Counted from the stretch's first letter, positions 55,015 through 64,000 are shown. The stretch: 64,000 nucleotides of DNA from an uncultured Aquimarina sp. (GCA_947498455.1 CANMKK010000017.1:1-64000), one strand, 5' to 3'. Numbers and translations are program-made. Notes: generated by a model not told the origin, from the letters alone.

Positions 55015-55383
55015 ATGAATAAATTTTTAAAGTTTATTATTGGTAGGTTTAGAGGTTGTGGATATGCTACCAAAGGGGCATTATTACTCCTTAAAACCGA
55101 GCCAAGTATACAAGTACAGGCTGTTATAGCAATTGTTATGACAGCCTTAGGTTTTTATTTAGGGATTACTTCAACTGAATGGATTATGCAAATTTTTGCC
55201 ATAGGACTGGTAATGAGTATTGAGGGGTTGAACACAACAGCAGAAGCTATAGCAGATTTTATACATCCAGATTTTCATAATAAAATAGGTTTTATAAAAG
55301 ATGTGGCTGCAGGAGCTGTCTTTATTGCTGCAATTACCGCGGTTGTTATTGGCTGTATAATATACATCCCATATATGATGTAG
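55015..55383 (+). CDS. DgkA-type diacylglycerol/undecaprenol kinase
   Basis: 122 residues with three membrane segments (about 35-52, 58-75, 100-122). The family motif is clear: KTEPSIQVQ, EGLNTTAEAIADFI, then DFHNKIGFIKDVAAGAVFIA. Small integral membrane lipid kinases of this type act on diacylglycerol or undecaprenol; in Bacteroidota undecaprenol is a good candidate, but it is not proven. Transcribed with tpx. Confidence 0.88.
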   Translation: MNKFLKFIIGRFRGCGYATKGALLLLKTEPSIQVQAVIAIVMTALGFYLGITSTEWIMQIFAIGLVMSIEGLNTTAEAIADFIHPDFHNKIGFIKDVAAGAVFIAAITAVVIGCIIYIPYMM

Positions 55384-55424
55384 AAAATTTTTTGACCGTT
55401 TTCACGTTCCAATATAGATATTCG

Positions 55425-55432
55425 TATTTTTG
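55425..55432 (+). promoter_or_regulatory. -7 promoter box for ftsK
   Basis: TATTTTTG, an exact TAnnTTTG match, 18 bases before ATG 55451. Confidence 0.5.
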
Positions 55433-55450
55433 CGATAATACCACTACGAA

Positions 55451-57931
55451 ATGGCAAAAAAAAAAATAACAACAAAAAAGAAAACTAGTAAAACGTCTAA
55501 AACACCTTTGAAAAATAGGTTTATATTATCCCGACAACAAAAAGTTGTTTTGGGTAGTTTTTTGTTTTTTCTTGGAATAGCATTCTTTTTTGCTTTCATT
55601 TCATTTTTCTTCAATTGGAAAATTGACCAGAGTGAAATTTCTCAGTTCCCAAACCGAACTTCAGTAGCTAAAAATTGGCTAAGTATTTCTGGCGCAAAAG
55701 TGAGTGATTTCTTTATTTTTAAAGGTTTTGGTATATCCGCAATAGTAATTCCTGTTTTAATATCACTAACTGGAGTTTATTTGTTTTTTGACCTAAACAG
55801 AAAAAAATTGGCTGGATTCTGGTTTTGGGGCGTATTGGTAATGTTGTGGGTTTCTATTGTTTTTGGTTTTATACAGAACGAAAGTGGGTTGTTTGCAGGA
55901 GTAATAGGTTTTGAAATTAATGACCTTTTGCAAGACTATATTGGTTTTATAGGTACTGTATTATTATTGGCATTTTTTGCTATTGTATACATTGTCGTAC
56001 GTCTACGTTACACACCAGAAAAAATATCAGCATCCTTAAAAAGGACGCAAAAAGAAATTAATCGAGATTTTCAGTCAGAGAAAAAGATTAATGGAACGAA
56101 AAAAGAGAAAACTTCAGTTATAGAAGAAGTAATAGAAAAGGATCGTTTTTCTCCAGGAGAAACTACTGACCTTTCATTGGATACATCTTCTGATAAGAAA
56201 AGGGATAAGGCCTCTTTGTTAGCTAATAAAAAGAGTGTGGTTGATACTACAAAAAGTATGGGTAATGACTTTTCTGGAGATCCTAATCATCAATCTAGTG
56301 ATATTACTGAAAAACTGATTATTAAATCAGAGGATAACCCAGAAGATATTGCTATGGAGGTAGAGACGGTAATAGAAGAAGAGGTTACAGAAAATCTAAG
56401 TGATAAATTGGTTAAAGATTTTGGAGAATTTGATCCAAAACTCGAATTAGGAAATTATAAGTTTCCCGCGATTGATCTTTTAAAAGATTATTCTGTTCAG
56501 AATGGTGGTATTACAATTAATCAAGAAGAGCTTGAGGAAAATAAAAATAAGATTGTAGAGACGTTAAAGAATTATAAAATAGAGATTGCCCAGATTAAGG
56601 CAACAGTTGGTCCTACAGTAACATTATATGAGATAGTGCCCGAAGCCGGAATAAGAATTTCTAAGATAAAGAACTTAGAAGATGATATAGCATTATCATT
56701 AGCCGCATTAGGAATCCGAATTATAGCACCTATTCCAGGAAAAGGAACTATAGGAATAGAAGTACCGAATAAAAAATCAACGATTGTTTCCATGAGATCA
56801 GCGATTGCTTCTCAAAAATTTCAAAGCGCAGAAATGGAACTGCCTCTTTCATTAGGAAAAACGATTTCTAATGAGACTTTTGTTGTGGATTTAGCTAAAA
56901 TGCCTCACTTACTAATGGCGGGTGCTACAGGGCAGGGTAAATCAGTAGGGTTAAATGCGATTTTAACATCACTTCTCTATAAAAAACATCCGGCAGAAGT
57001 CAAGTTTGTACTGGTGGACCCTAAAAAAGTTGAACTTACTTTATTTAACAAAATAGAACGACACTATTTAGCAAAACTTCCTGATACGGAAGAGGCAATT
57101 ATCACGGATAATACAAAAGTAATTAATACTCTTAATTCTTTATGTATAGAGATGGACGGCCGCTATGATTTGTTAAAACAAGCTATGGTTCGTAATATAA
57201 AAGAATACAATACGAAGTTCAAGGCTAGAAAGCTGAATCCTGAAAATGGACATCGATTTTTACCCTATATCGTATTAGTTGTAGATGAATTTGCGGATCT
57301 TATTATGACGGCAGGTAAAGAGGTGGAAACCCCAATTGCCAGATTGGCGCAATTAGCTCGGGCAATAGGAATTCATCTAATTATCGCAACACAAAGACCT
57401 TCTGTTAATGTTATTACGGGTATGATAAAGGCTAATTTTCCTGCACGGATAGCATTTAGAGTAACCTCTAAAATAGATTCTAGAACCATTTTGGATACAG
57501 GAGGAGCAGATCAATTAATCGGTAGAGGGGATATGTTATATACCCAAGGAAATGATTTAGTTAGGATACAATGTGCATTTGTTGATACACCAGAGGTAGA
57601 GAGGATTACTGATTATATTGGAAGTCAAAAAGCTTATCCCGATGCGCATTTACTACCAGAGTATGTAGGAGAAGATAGTGGCACGAGTCTTGATATAGAA
57701 GTAAAAGATCGGGACAAACTTTTTAAAGAAGCAGCTGAGGTTATTGTCACAGCTCAACAAGGATCGGCGTCTTTATTACAAAGAAAACTAAAATTAGGAT
57801 ATAATAGAGCCGGTAGGCTTATAGATCAGTTAGAAGCTGCTGGTATTGTAGGACCATTCGAAGGAAGTAAAGCCAGACAAGTTTTAGTTACGGATTTGGT
57901 GGCGCTACAGCAATTATTAGATGCCGAATAA
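55451..57931 (+). CDS. ftsK: DNA translocase FtsK
   Basis: 826 residues. A very basic N-terminus, four membrane helices (about 30-50, 88-108, 120-140, 155-180), an acidic low-complexity linker, then the RecA-type motor with Walker A GATGQGKS near 497, LVDPKKVEL, and LVVDEFADLI as Walker B, and a C-terminal gamma winged helix (ASLLQRKLKLGYNRAGRLID). It pumps DNA during division and activates XerCD at dif. The neighbouring lolA and permease genes are on the same strand with gaps of 50 and 150 bases. Confidence 0.96.
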   Translation: MAKKKITTKKKTSKTSKTPLKNRFILSRQQKVVLGSFLFFLGIAFFFAFISFFFNWKIDQSEISQFPNRTSVAKNWLSISGAKVSDFFIFKGFGISAIVIPVLISLTGVYLFFDLNRKKLAGFWFWGVLVMLWVSIVFGFIQNESGLFAGVIGFEINDLLQDYIGFIGTVLLLAFFAIVYIVVRLRYTPEKISASLKRTQKEINRDFQSEKKINGTKKEKTSVIEEVIEKDRFSPGETTDLSLDTSSDKKRDKASLLANKKSVVDTTKSMGNDFSGDPNHQSSDITEKLIIKSEDNPEDIAMEVETVIEEEVTENLSDKLVKDFGEFDPKLELGNYKFPAIDLLKDYSVQNGGITINQEELEENKNKIVETLKNYKIEIAQIKATVGPTVTLYEIVPEAGIRISKIKNLEDDIALSLAALGIRIIAPIPGKGTIGIEVPNKKSTIVSMRSAIASQKFQSAEMELPLSLGKTISNETFVVDLAKMPHLLMAGATGQGKSVGLNAILTSLLYKKHPAEVKFVLVDPKKVELTLFNKIERHYLAKLPDTEEAIITDNTKVINTLNSLCIEMDGRYDLLKQAMVRNIKEYNTKFKARKLNPENGHRFLPYIVLVVDEFADLIMTAGKEVETPIARLAQLARAIGIHLIIATQRPSVNVITGMIKANFPARIAFRVTSKIDSRTILDTGGADQLIGRGDMLYTQGNDLVRIQCAFVDTPEVERITDYIGSQKAYPDAHLLPEYVGEDSGTSLDIEVKDRDKLFKEAAEVIVTAQQGSASLLQRKLKLGYNRAGRLIDQLEAAGIVGPFEGSKARQVLVTDLVALQQLLDAE

Positions 57932-57983
57932 ATAGGTGATCCCAAAATGAAATTTATAAAAAACATTATATAGGAATAAATAC

Positions 57984-58619
57984 ATGAACAAGAAGATATT
58001 ATTTTTAGTAGTTGCCCTTTTTATAACTAATATATATGCACAAGATGCAAAACAACTGTTGGACGAAGTATCGACAAAAGTTAAAGGGTATGAGAATATA
58101 GTCATAGGTTTTAAATATGCACTTAATAACCCAGCAGAAAATGTGTCACAAGAAACCCGGGGTGATGTTACATTGTCAGGGAATAAATATCTTCTTAATA
58201 TCATGGGAACCAAACAACTCTATGATGGAAAGAAGCTTCATATCATAGTTCCTGAAGATGAGGAGATTAATATTTCTTCTCAAGATGAAGAAAATGAAGG
58301 GAATGTAACACCAGCCAAAATGTTAACCTTTTATGAAGAAGGCTATACCTATACATTGGATATTGTTCAAAATGTACAAGGAAGAAAAATTCAATTTATA
58401 AAATTAATTCCTATAGACTCTAATAGTGAATTAAAAGAAATCTTGTTAGGAATTGATAAACAGACAAAGCATATTTATAAAATGATTTTGTCCCAGAATA
58501 ACGGAACCAATATTACTATCACAGTGAATAGTTTTAAAACAAATCAATCACTTTCTAGTACATTGTTTGTGTTTGACGAATCAAAATATGGGAATTATTA
58601 TATCAATCGTTTAGATTAG
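57984..58619 (+). CDS. LolA-like outer membrane lipoprotein carrier
   Basis: 211 residues, exported (MNKKILFLVVALFITNIYAQ). The mature part has the LolA beta fold signature: LLDEVSTKVKGYENIVIGFK, TRGDVTLSGNKYLL, TKQLYDGKKLHIIVPE, then a KMILSQNNGTNITITVN strand. It would carry lipoproteins across the periplasm. It follows ftsK by 52 bases, a placement that is common in flavobacteria and similar to the ftsK-lolA order of proteobacteria. Confidence 0.87.
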   Translation: MNKKILFLVVALFITNIYAQDAKQLLDEVSTKVKGYENIVIGFKYALNNPAENVSQETRGDVTLSGNKYLLNIMGTKQLYDGKKLHIIVPEDEEINISSQDEENEGNVTPAKMLTFYEEGYTYTLDIVQNVQGRKIQFIKLIPIDSNSELKEILLGIDKQTKHIYKMILSQNNGTNITITVNSFKTNQSLSSTLFVFDESKYGNYYINRLD

Positions 58620-58652
58620 TTATGATAAAAAATCAATAAAAATTAATACATT

Positions 58653-58680
58653 GTCCCGAATTTTTTTCGGGACTTATTTA
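58653..58680 (+). terminator. Terminator after the LolA gene
   Basis: GTCCCGAA and TTCGGGAC form an 8-pair stem with a short T loop, followed by a T-rich tract. Confidence 0.75.
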
Positions 58681-58766
58681 TAAGAAACATATTAATCAGG
58701 TATGGTAATATCAATTGGAAACAGTTTTTATTAATTAGTACCGGGGAAATTAATAAATCATTTTAG

Positions 58767-60794
58767 GTGAAAATACTCGACAGATATATTTTAACTACTT
58801 TTCTAAAGACATTCTTTCCACTCTTTATAATTATAATGTTTATTCTGTTATTACAAACCATTTGGTTGTTTATATCAGAATTGGCAGGAAAAGATCTAGA
58901 TTTTTCGGTTATAATGAAATTTTTAATGTTTGCCACACCAAGGTTAATACCGATGGTTTTACCGCTCACTATTTTACTAACGTCAATTATGATTTTCGGT
59001 AATTTTGCGGAGAATTATGAATTTGCGGCAATGAAATCTTCGGGGATATCTCTTCAGCGAGCAATGAGGACATTATCTATTTTTATCTTTTTTGTAGGTA
59101 TTGGAGCATTCCTGTTTTCTAATACAGTCATACCAGAGTCTGAAAAGCGGTTTATTAACTTGAGAAAAAATATAGTTAAAGTTAAACCAGCAGCTGTGAT
59201 TACTCCCAATCAATTTAATGATTTAGGAGATATAAATATAAAAGTATCAGAAAAATATGGTAATAATGATGAGCTTCTAAAAGATGTAATAATACATCAA
59301 AAAGAAGCCAGAGCTGGCAATTTTACGGTTATAAAAGCAGTCGATGGAGAGCTAAAAGGGAGTGTTGATTCTGATTTTGTTACACTCGTACTAAATGATG
59401 GTTACCACTATAAAGAGGTGCAGCAAAAATCATCTAAGAGTAGAAAAAAACACCCTTTTATGAAAACGCATTTCAAAAAATACATTCTTAATATGGATTT
59501 GTCTAAATTGGATAATGTAGATATGGATGCACAGCAGTATAGTAAGGGGTATAATATGCTTAATGTAAATGAGCTGGTAGATCAGATTGATACATTATCC
59601 ATTCAGGTGAATAACACTGTTACATCTACGGTAGATGAAATAAACAGGAGAGGTGGCTTTACGAATCTCAATAGAAATTTAAAAATAGATACACTTCAAA
59701 AAGAGAAAAAGGACACTTTAGATATTATAAAAGATTTATTTACAGTAAAGGAAAAAGTACAGATATATAGTCTGGCACAATCTACAACAGATGCTTTAGT
59801 ACGAAAATTACAAAGCACCGATAAAACATTAACCACAAGAAAAAGAGGACTCAATAAATATGAAATGTCACTACATGATAAATATGCATTGGGGATAGCC
59901 TGTATTTTGTTGTTTTTTGTGGGAGCACCATTAGGAGCTATTATTCGTAAAGGTGGTTTGGGGCTGCCAATTGTAATAGGAGTGTTTCTTTTTCTTACCT
60001 ATCATTTTATAGGGATTTTTGCTAAAAATGGAGCAGAAGAAGGCGGTATACCGCCATTTGTAGGTTCTTGGTTATCTACGTTTATAATCTTTCCACTAAG
60101 TATATTTCTAACATATAGGGCAACTACGGATCAAGGCTTTTTTAGTATGGATAACCTTATCCAACCGATACGAGATTATTTTAACAAAAAGAAATCGAAA
60201 AAAGTATTGATTAAGGAAAAAGGAGAAGTTGTTTCAATAAAAGAATCAATTTCTAATGTTAATATTGAAAGTGAAGTATATAGTCTTTTGTCAAAATATG
60301 ACAACAATAAACTTGAAGATATTTCTAGAAATTATAAACAATATGGTTATAATGAGGAATACAAGATAGTATCATTAAAAATTTTAAGTGATAGGGGGAT
60401 TTCTATTGAAGAATTACAATTATTAGGTAAACTTGACAATGCGGCATATAATGAAGCTAATGAGTGTTATAAAAATTTTAATGAATACTCTATTGTAGCT
60501 ATAGCATTAATTATAATATCTTTAATTATAAATATAGTAGTAAAAATTGTTTCGAGAAATCCGTCACTGGAAATTGAGGTTATGCTAATAGTTTTTAATA
60601 TAATGACTAATATTTCATACTTTGTTATGTTTATTATGGCATTTGTTAATCATAATAAACTTTACAAATTGTTAGGTGAGAAAACAGAAAAGCCTAGTAT
60701 AGTGGTATTTTTATTATTAGGTTTACCTTTCTATATTTTGGGTTATTTTTATTATAGAAATATTCTGAAAAAAGATATAAATAAAATTAGATAA
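58767..60794 (+). CDS. LptF/LptG family permease with a C-terminal membrane extension
   Basis: 675 residues, starting at GTG 58767 (KILDRYILTTFLKTF...). N-terminal membrane part with three helices, a periplasmic beta-domain in between (about 125-330), three further helices (about 365-470), as in LptF/G, subunits of the ATP-driven LPS transporter. Unlike the usual protein of about 360-480 residues, 190 residues follow: a charged helical domain and three more membrane helices near the end (about 570-665). Such an extension also occurs in other flavobacterial proteins of this kind as far as I recall; its role is unknown. Confidence 0.85.
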   Translation: MKILDRYILTTFLKTFFPLFIIIMFILLLQTIWLFISELAGKDLDFSVIMKFLMFATPRLIPMVLPLTILLTSIMIFGNFAENYEFAAMKSSGISLQRAMRTLSIFIFFVGIGAFLFSNTVIPESEKRFINLRKNIVKVKPAAVITPNQFNDLGDINIKVSEKYGNNDELLKDVIIHQKEARAGNFTVIKAVDGELKGSVDSDFVTLVLNDGYHYKEVQQKSSKSRKKHPFMKTHFKKYILNMDLSKLDNVDMDAQQYSKGYNMLNVNELVDQIDTLSIQVNNTVTSTVDEINRRGGFTNLNRNLKIDTLQKEKKDTLDIIKDLFTVKEKVQIYSLAQSTTDALVRKLQSTDKTLTTRKRGLNKYEMSLHDKYALGIACILLFFVGAPLGAIIRKGGLGLPIVIGVFLFLTYHFIGIFAKNGAEEGGIPPFVGSWLSTFIIFPLSIFLTYRATTDQGFFSMDNLIQPIRDYFNKKKSKKVLIKEKGEVVSIKESISNVNIESEVYSLLSKYDNNKLEDISRNYKQYGYNEEYKIVSLKILSDRGISIEELQLLGKLDNAAYNEANECYKNFNEYSIVAIALIIISLIINIVVKIVSRNPSLEIEVMLIVFNIMTNISYFVMFIMAFVNHNKLYKLLGEKTEKPSIVVFLLLGLPFYILGYFYYRNILKKDINKIR

Positions 60795-60832
60795 TTAAGG
60801 ATTAGGTAGTTCAATTTAAAGATTTTATAAAG

Positions 60833-60840
60833 TACCTTTG
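60833..60840 (+). promoter_or_regulatory. -7 promoter box for the ribB gene
   Basis: TACCTTTG, exact TAnnTTTG match, 25 bases before ATG 60866. The short leader leaves no room for an FMN riboswitch. Confidence 0.55.
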
Positions 60841-60865
60841 CCTACAAATTCAGAACCATATTATT

Positions 60866-62017
60866 ATGTCACAGGTTACGGAGACCAAAAATAAATTACA
60901 GTTGGATACTATACAAGAAGCAATAGAAGACATTCGTCAGGGTAAAGTAGTTATTGTAGTAGACGATGAGGACAGGGAAAATGAAGGAGATTTTATAGCT
61001 GCAGCGGAAAAAGTAACGCCAGAGATGATCAATTTTATGGCTACTCATGGTCGAGGACTTATATGTGCTCCTCTTACTCAGGATCGCTGTGAGCAATTAG
61101 ATCTTAATATGATGGTTCAGAATAATACTGTTCTTCATGAAACTCAGTTTACTGTTTCGGTAGATTTAATTGGTCAAGGATGTACAACTGGGATATCAGT
61201 ACATGATAGGGCTAAAACAATTAAAGCCTTAGTAGATGAAACAACGAAACCGCAAGATTTAGGAAGGCCTGGGCATATTTTCCCTTTGAGAGCAAAGAAT
61301 GGAGGTGTTTTAAGACGTACAGGACATACAGAAGCTTCTGTTGATCTTGCACGGTTAGCAGGTTTACAACCAGCAGGGATTCTCGTAGAAATTTTAAATG
61401 AAGATGGAACTATGGCTCGTCTTCCTCAATTGGTTGATGTAGCGAAAAAGTTTGATCTTAAGCTAGTGTCTATAGAGGATTTGGTAGCATATCGTATGCA
61501 ACACGACTCCTTAATTGAAAAGAAGGAAGATTTCGAAATGGTGACCCGTTTTGGTTCTTATAGAATCCGAGCTTATAAGCAAACCACCAACAACCAGGTT
61601 CATATAGCGCTTACTAAAGGAAGTTGGTCTGATAACGAACCTGTTTTAACAAGAATAAATTCAGCATTATTTAATAATGACATCTTGGGTACATTGACAA
61701 ATAATGAGGATAAGCGATTAGACGCGATGTTTAAGCGTATCAACACAGAAGGAAAAGGAGCAGTTCTTTTTATTAATCAAGAAAGTCAATCTCTGAACCT
61801 TTTAAACCGTTTACAAGCTGTAAAAGAACTTCAGAATGACAAGGAGGTAGTAAAAGCTCCTAAAATAGATATGGATACTAAGGATTTCGGTATTGGAGCA
61901 CAAATTTTACACGATCTAAATATTCATAAATTAAGGTTGGTTTCTAATAGCAAGCAGGAAAAACGTGTGGGAATGATCGGGTATGGATTAGAAATAGTAG
62001 AATATGTAAACTATTAA
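60866..62017 (+). CDS. ribB: 3,4-dihydroxy-2-butanone-4-phosphate synthase with degenerate GTP cyclohydrolase II domain
   Basis: 383 residues in the RibBA layout. Residues 12-210 form a complete DHBP synthase: VVDDEDRENEGDF, FMATHGRGLIC, HIFPLRAKNGGVL, RTGHTEASVDLA. It turns ribulose 5-phosphate into the four-carbon riboflavin precursor. Residues 225-383 resemble GTP cyclohydrolase II in fold (KTKDFGIGAQIL-like end DTKDFGIGAQILHDLNIHKL) but have no Cys at all, so the three zinc ligands are gone and the catalytic residues are not recognisable. The second half should be inactive, leaving a separate RibA elsewhere in the genome. Confidence 0.9.
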   Translation: MSQVTETKNKLQLDTIQEAIEDIRQGKVVIVVDDEDRENEGDFIAAAEKVTPEMINFMATHGRGLICAPLTQDRCEQLDLNMMVQNNTVLHETQFTVSVDLIGQGCTTGISVHDRAKTIKALVDETTKPQDLGRPGHIFPLRAKNGGVLRRTGHTEASVDLARLAGLQPAGILVEILNEDGTMARLPQLVDVAKKFDLKLVSIEDLVAYRMQHDSLIEKKEDFEMVTRFGSYRIRAYKQTTNNQVHIALTKGSWSDNEPVLTRINSALFNNDILGTLTNNEDKRLDAMFKRINTEGKGAVLFINQESQSLNLLNRLQAVKELQNDKEVVKAPKIDMDTKDFGIGAQILHDLNIHKLRLVSNSKQEKRVGMIGYGLEIVEYVNY

Positions 62018-62023
62018 AATTAA

Positions 62024-62062
62024 GCTATTACCAATTAAGTGCAAAGCTTAATTGGTAATAGC
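62024..62062. terminator. Perfect 16-pair inverted repeat between convergent genes
   Basis: GCTATTACCAATTAAG (62024-62039) and CTTAATTGGTAATAGC (62047-62062) with a seven-base loop. It lies between ribB and the DegT gene. There is no strong T run, so it may be a bidirectional terminator of reduced strength or a processing or protein-binding site. Confidence 0.65.
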
Positions 62063-62072
62063 ATTTATATAT

Positions 62073-63263
62073 TTATAAAATACTTTTTAGAGCTTCAACC
62101 ATTTTTGAAGCTCTTTCTTTTACTTGTTCTTCTGTCCAGCTTACTTTTATCAAACAAGAAATTGTTCTACTCATCCAGCTATCACTTTGGTCAAAGGCTT
62201 TGTTATTTTGTAGCAATCCATTTTGTTGTTCTTGAGATAATTTGTTAAGAGATTTTTGCTCTAATAAATGTTCCCATTTTTTATAGTAATGCCAGTTATT
62301 ATCGAACCAATAAAAACAGGCATCTACTCCATGTTTTCCTAGTGCTTTATGTCCTTTTCGAGCTAGTTCTTCAGTAGGAAGAAAAATAGTTAAGAAAGCA
62401 TAACTTTCTACACCAGTTTTAGGAACTTTTCTATAAGTAACTTCTGGAATTGTTGTTAATGCGGTTCTAAGTACATTATAATTTTTTTCTTGTAAAGAGA
62501 TCGTCTTATCTAGTTTTCGCAATTGGGCTATTCCTACAGCTGCATTTAATTCAGAAAGTCTATAGTTGTATCCTAAAAAAGGATGTGTTTCTGCACCACG
62601 ATCATTTCCTATATGATCATGTCCGTGATCTTGATATTTATGAGCGTGATCGGCATATTTCTCAGAATTAGTAACTAATCCACCGCCTTCTCCACAAGTG
62701 ACTGTTTTTACATAGTCAAAAGAAAAACAACCGAGATCTCCATAACTTCCTAAAGGTTTATTATCATAAGTGCCCCCAATAGCTTGACATGCATCTTCTA
62801 AAAGGATTAAGTTATGTGTATCACATATAGATTTTAAAGCATTTAGATCGGCCATAGATCCGCACATGTGAACAGGCATTATAACTTTAGTTTTTGGAGT
62901 TATTGCCGCTTCAACTGCTTTGGGGTCTAGCGTTAGCGTATCATCAATATCACATAATATTGGTGTTGCACCTACAGATAGTATTGCTTCAAAACTCGCG
63001 ACAAAAGTAAAGGTAGGCATAATCACTTCATCACCTGACCCAACTCCTGCAGAAGCTAAAGCTACTGTGAGTGCGGCTGTACCACTTGATACTACCTGAG
63101 CATATTTGGTTTGCATTCTCGTAGCTAAATCTTTTTCAAGTTCTAATGCTTTATGATGACCATTTCTGTTACCATCAAATCCATATCGCATTAATACCCC
63201 ATTATCTAATACATCTTGTACTTCTTTTTTTTCTTCAGCTCCGAATAGCTCAAATCCTGGCAT
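62073..63263 (-). CDS. DegT/DnrJ/EryC1/StrS family PLP aminotransferase
   Basis: 396 residues: SSGTAALTVALASAGVGSGD, DEVIMPTFTFVASFEAI, LLEDACQAIGGTY, PLP lysine in FSFDYVKTVTCGEGGG, and LGYNYRLSELNAAVGIAQL. The family transaminates sugar nucleotides or cyclitols, often for glycan synthesis. No glycosyltransferase or sugar gene is nearby, so the substrate is unknown. It is transcribed from its own region downstream of a terminator of the thioredoxin gene. Confidence 0.93.
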   Translation of the reverse strand: MPGFELFGAEEKKEVQDVLDNGVLMRYGFDGNRNGHHKALELEKDLATRMQTKYAQVVSSGTAALTVALASAGVGSGDEVIMPTFTFVASFEAILSVGATPILCDIDDTLTLDPKAVEAAITPKTKVIMPVHMCGSMADLNALKSICDTHNLILLEDACQAIGGTYDNKPLGSYGDLGCFSFDYVKTVTCGEGGGLVTNSEKYADHAHKYQDHGHDHIGNDRGAETHPFLGYNYRLSELNAAVGIAQLRKLDKTISLQEKNYNVLRTALTTIPEVTYRKVPKTGVESYAFLTIFLPTEELARKGHKALGKHGVDACFYWFDNNWHYYKKWEHLLEQKSLNKLSQEQQNGLLQNNKAFDQSDSWMSRTISCLIKVSWTEEQVKERASKMVEALKSIL

Positions 63264-63286
63264 AGTGGTTATATTAAATTATAAAA

Positions 63287-63325
63287 AAAAAACTCTTTAG
63301 CGGCAAAAATACCGAAAAGAGTTTT
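63287..63325 (-). terminator. Terminator between the secreted thioredoxin and DegT genes
   Basis: On the minus strand an AAACTCTTTT / AAAGAGTTT stem with an inner CGG/CCG pairing is followed by a long T tract. It lies after the thioredoxin gene. Confidence 0.8.
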
Positions 63326-63356
63326 GATTTTGTAGTTCGTAATTTATCTTTTTAAA

Positions 63357-63812
63357 TTAATAATTATCAATGATCATTGTTACGAAGCTAAAATATCTAT
63401 TAGGATCTCTAAGTGAGGAACTGTAGGAGCCTTGAGTACCAAGTACATTTCCTTTTTCATCTAGCGCTATGATGTTAGGAAAACCACCTTCTTTGTTATA
63501 GGTGGCTAATAATTTTTTATTGGCTTTTAATTGTTCTTCAGATATAATATCGACACGTCTTGGGATATCTACTTTTAATAAAATCAGTTTTTCTGCTTGT
63601 AATTTAAACTTTTCGGTAGAAAAAAAATCTTCTTTTAGCATAATACAAGGTGCACACCAATCGCTACCCGTGAAATACATAAGAATAGGCTTTTTAGTAT
63701 CTCTCGAAACCTGTTTTGCAGTCTCAATATCTGTTAACCAATGTAAATTTTCCTCTTGTGCAGTTATTGAAATAGGTATTACAAAGAGTAAAATTAAAAC
63801 TATACTTTTCAT
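63357..63812 (-). CDS. Exported thioredoxin-family protein (WCAPC)
   Basis: 151 residues: signal peptide (MKSIVLILLFVIPISITAQ), then a thioredoxin-like domain with FTGSDWCAPCIMLKEDFF and GGFPNIIALD carrying the cis-Pro. WCAPC with the preceding SD resembles periplasmic DUF255/thioredoxin-like reductases. It may handle disulfides of envelope proteins; no partner gene is near. Confidence 0.87.
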   Translation of the reverse strand: MKSIVLILLFVIPISITAQEENLHWLTDIETAKQVSRDTKKPILMYFTGSDWCAPCIMLKEDFFSTEKFKLQAEKLILLKVDIPRRVDIISEEQLKANKKLLATYNKEGGFPNIIALDEKGNVLGTQGSYSSSLRDPNRYFSFVTMIIDNY

Positions 63813-64000
63813 GTGCTTATAATATTGTTTTAGACATCACATGAAACTTGCCAAACAATTATATTACTCTAGATAAAAATTCTTGGTATGGCTAGTTTCA
63901 TTTCTATAAATTTAGGGTATTACAAATATACTATTTTTTAAAAACCAAATACCTTGCCAAATTGTTCATTATAAAATAATTACAGACTCATTAATTGGGC
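63813..64000. other. Right-hand edge, no feature seen
   Basis: 188 AT-rich bases with no open frame or RNA visible; the next gene lies outside. Confidence 0.4.

Noticed and set aside
60795..60865. FMN riboswitch upstream of ribB
   Set aside because: The gap is only 71 bases and contains a -7 box; there is no space for the RFN fold.
1..64000. CRISPR array, prophage or integrase
   Set aside because: No regularly spaced repeats, cas genes, phage structural genes outside the T6SS, or integrase were seen.

Overview
The window is AT-rich chromosomal DNA from a member of the Bacteroidota, almost certainly a marine Flavobacteriaceae (Aquimarina-like is my best guess; the genus is an inference). Pointers are TAnnTTTG-type -7 promoter boxes without clear Shine-Dalgarno sites, proteins with type A T9SS sorting domains, a TonB receptor with a carboxypeptidase-like N-domain, a 6S-Flavo type RNA between zapA and rny, a bacillithiol gene, and a Bacteroidetes-type (subtype iii) type VI secretion system.

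Layout. 0-0.8 kb: 3' part of an IS1182-type transposase. 1.1-6.5 kb (minus strand): an unknown secreted protein, a TonB-dependent receptor and an M23 peptidase. 6.6-9.1 kb: a ZapB-like coiled-coil protein, zapA, 6S RNA, rny. 9.6-19.2 kb: clpC, gyrA with a TPR protein, and small conserved or unknown genes. 19.3-20.4 kb: a DEAD-box helicase.

20.5-42.1 kb is the most distinctive region: a T6SSiii locus in three blocks. Block 1 is tssH-tssB-tssC (ATPase and contractile sheath). After it come a PAS histidine kinase with a stand-alone receiver, and a 1518-residue secreted protein with two GH18 chitinase domains and a T9SS signal. Block 2 (minus strand) has two tssD tube genes and an operon NlpC/P60 lipoprotein-tssG-tssN. 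Block 3 (plus strand, divergent from block 2) is tssE-tssF-PKD membrane protein-tssK-tssO. No VgrG spike, PAAR tip, TssQ/TssR or obvious effector-immunity pair is present, so the spike and toxins must be encoded elsewhere or the set is incomplete.

42-64 kb is mainly housekeeping: M61, M28 and M4-like peptidases, tRNA-Ser(UGA) and tRNA-His(GUG), bshB1 with a trans-sulfuration enzyme, a TPR hybrid kinase that appears to start at CTG, two peroxiredoxin/thioredoxin groups, a DgkA-type kinase, ftsK, LolA, an LptF/G permease, a RibBA-like protein whose GTP cyclohydrolase half has lost its cysteines, a DegT-type aminotransferase and a secreted thioredoxin.

Non-coding structure includes a dispersed element with terminal inverted repeats (one complete and two partial copies), a second weaker dispersed repeat, a REP-like palindrome, many hairpin terminators between convergent genes, and a run of 17 T. 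All functional statements come from reading motifs and gene order; no database search was possible.
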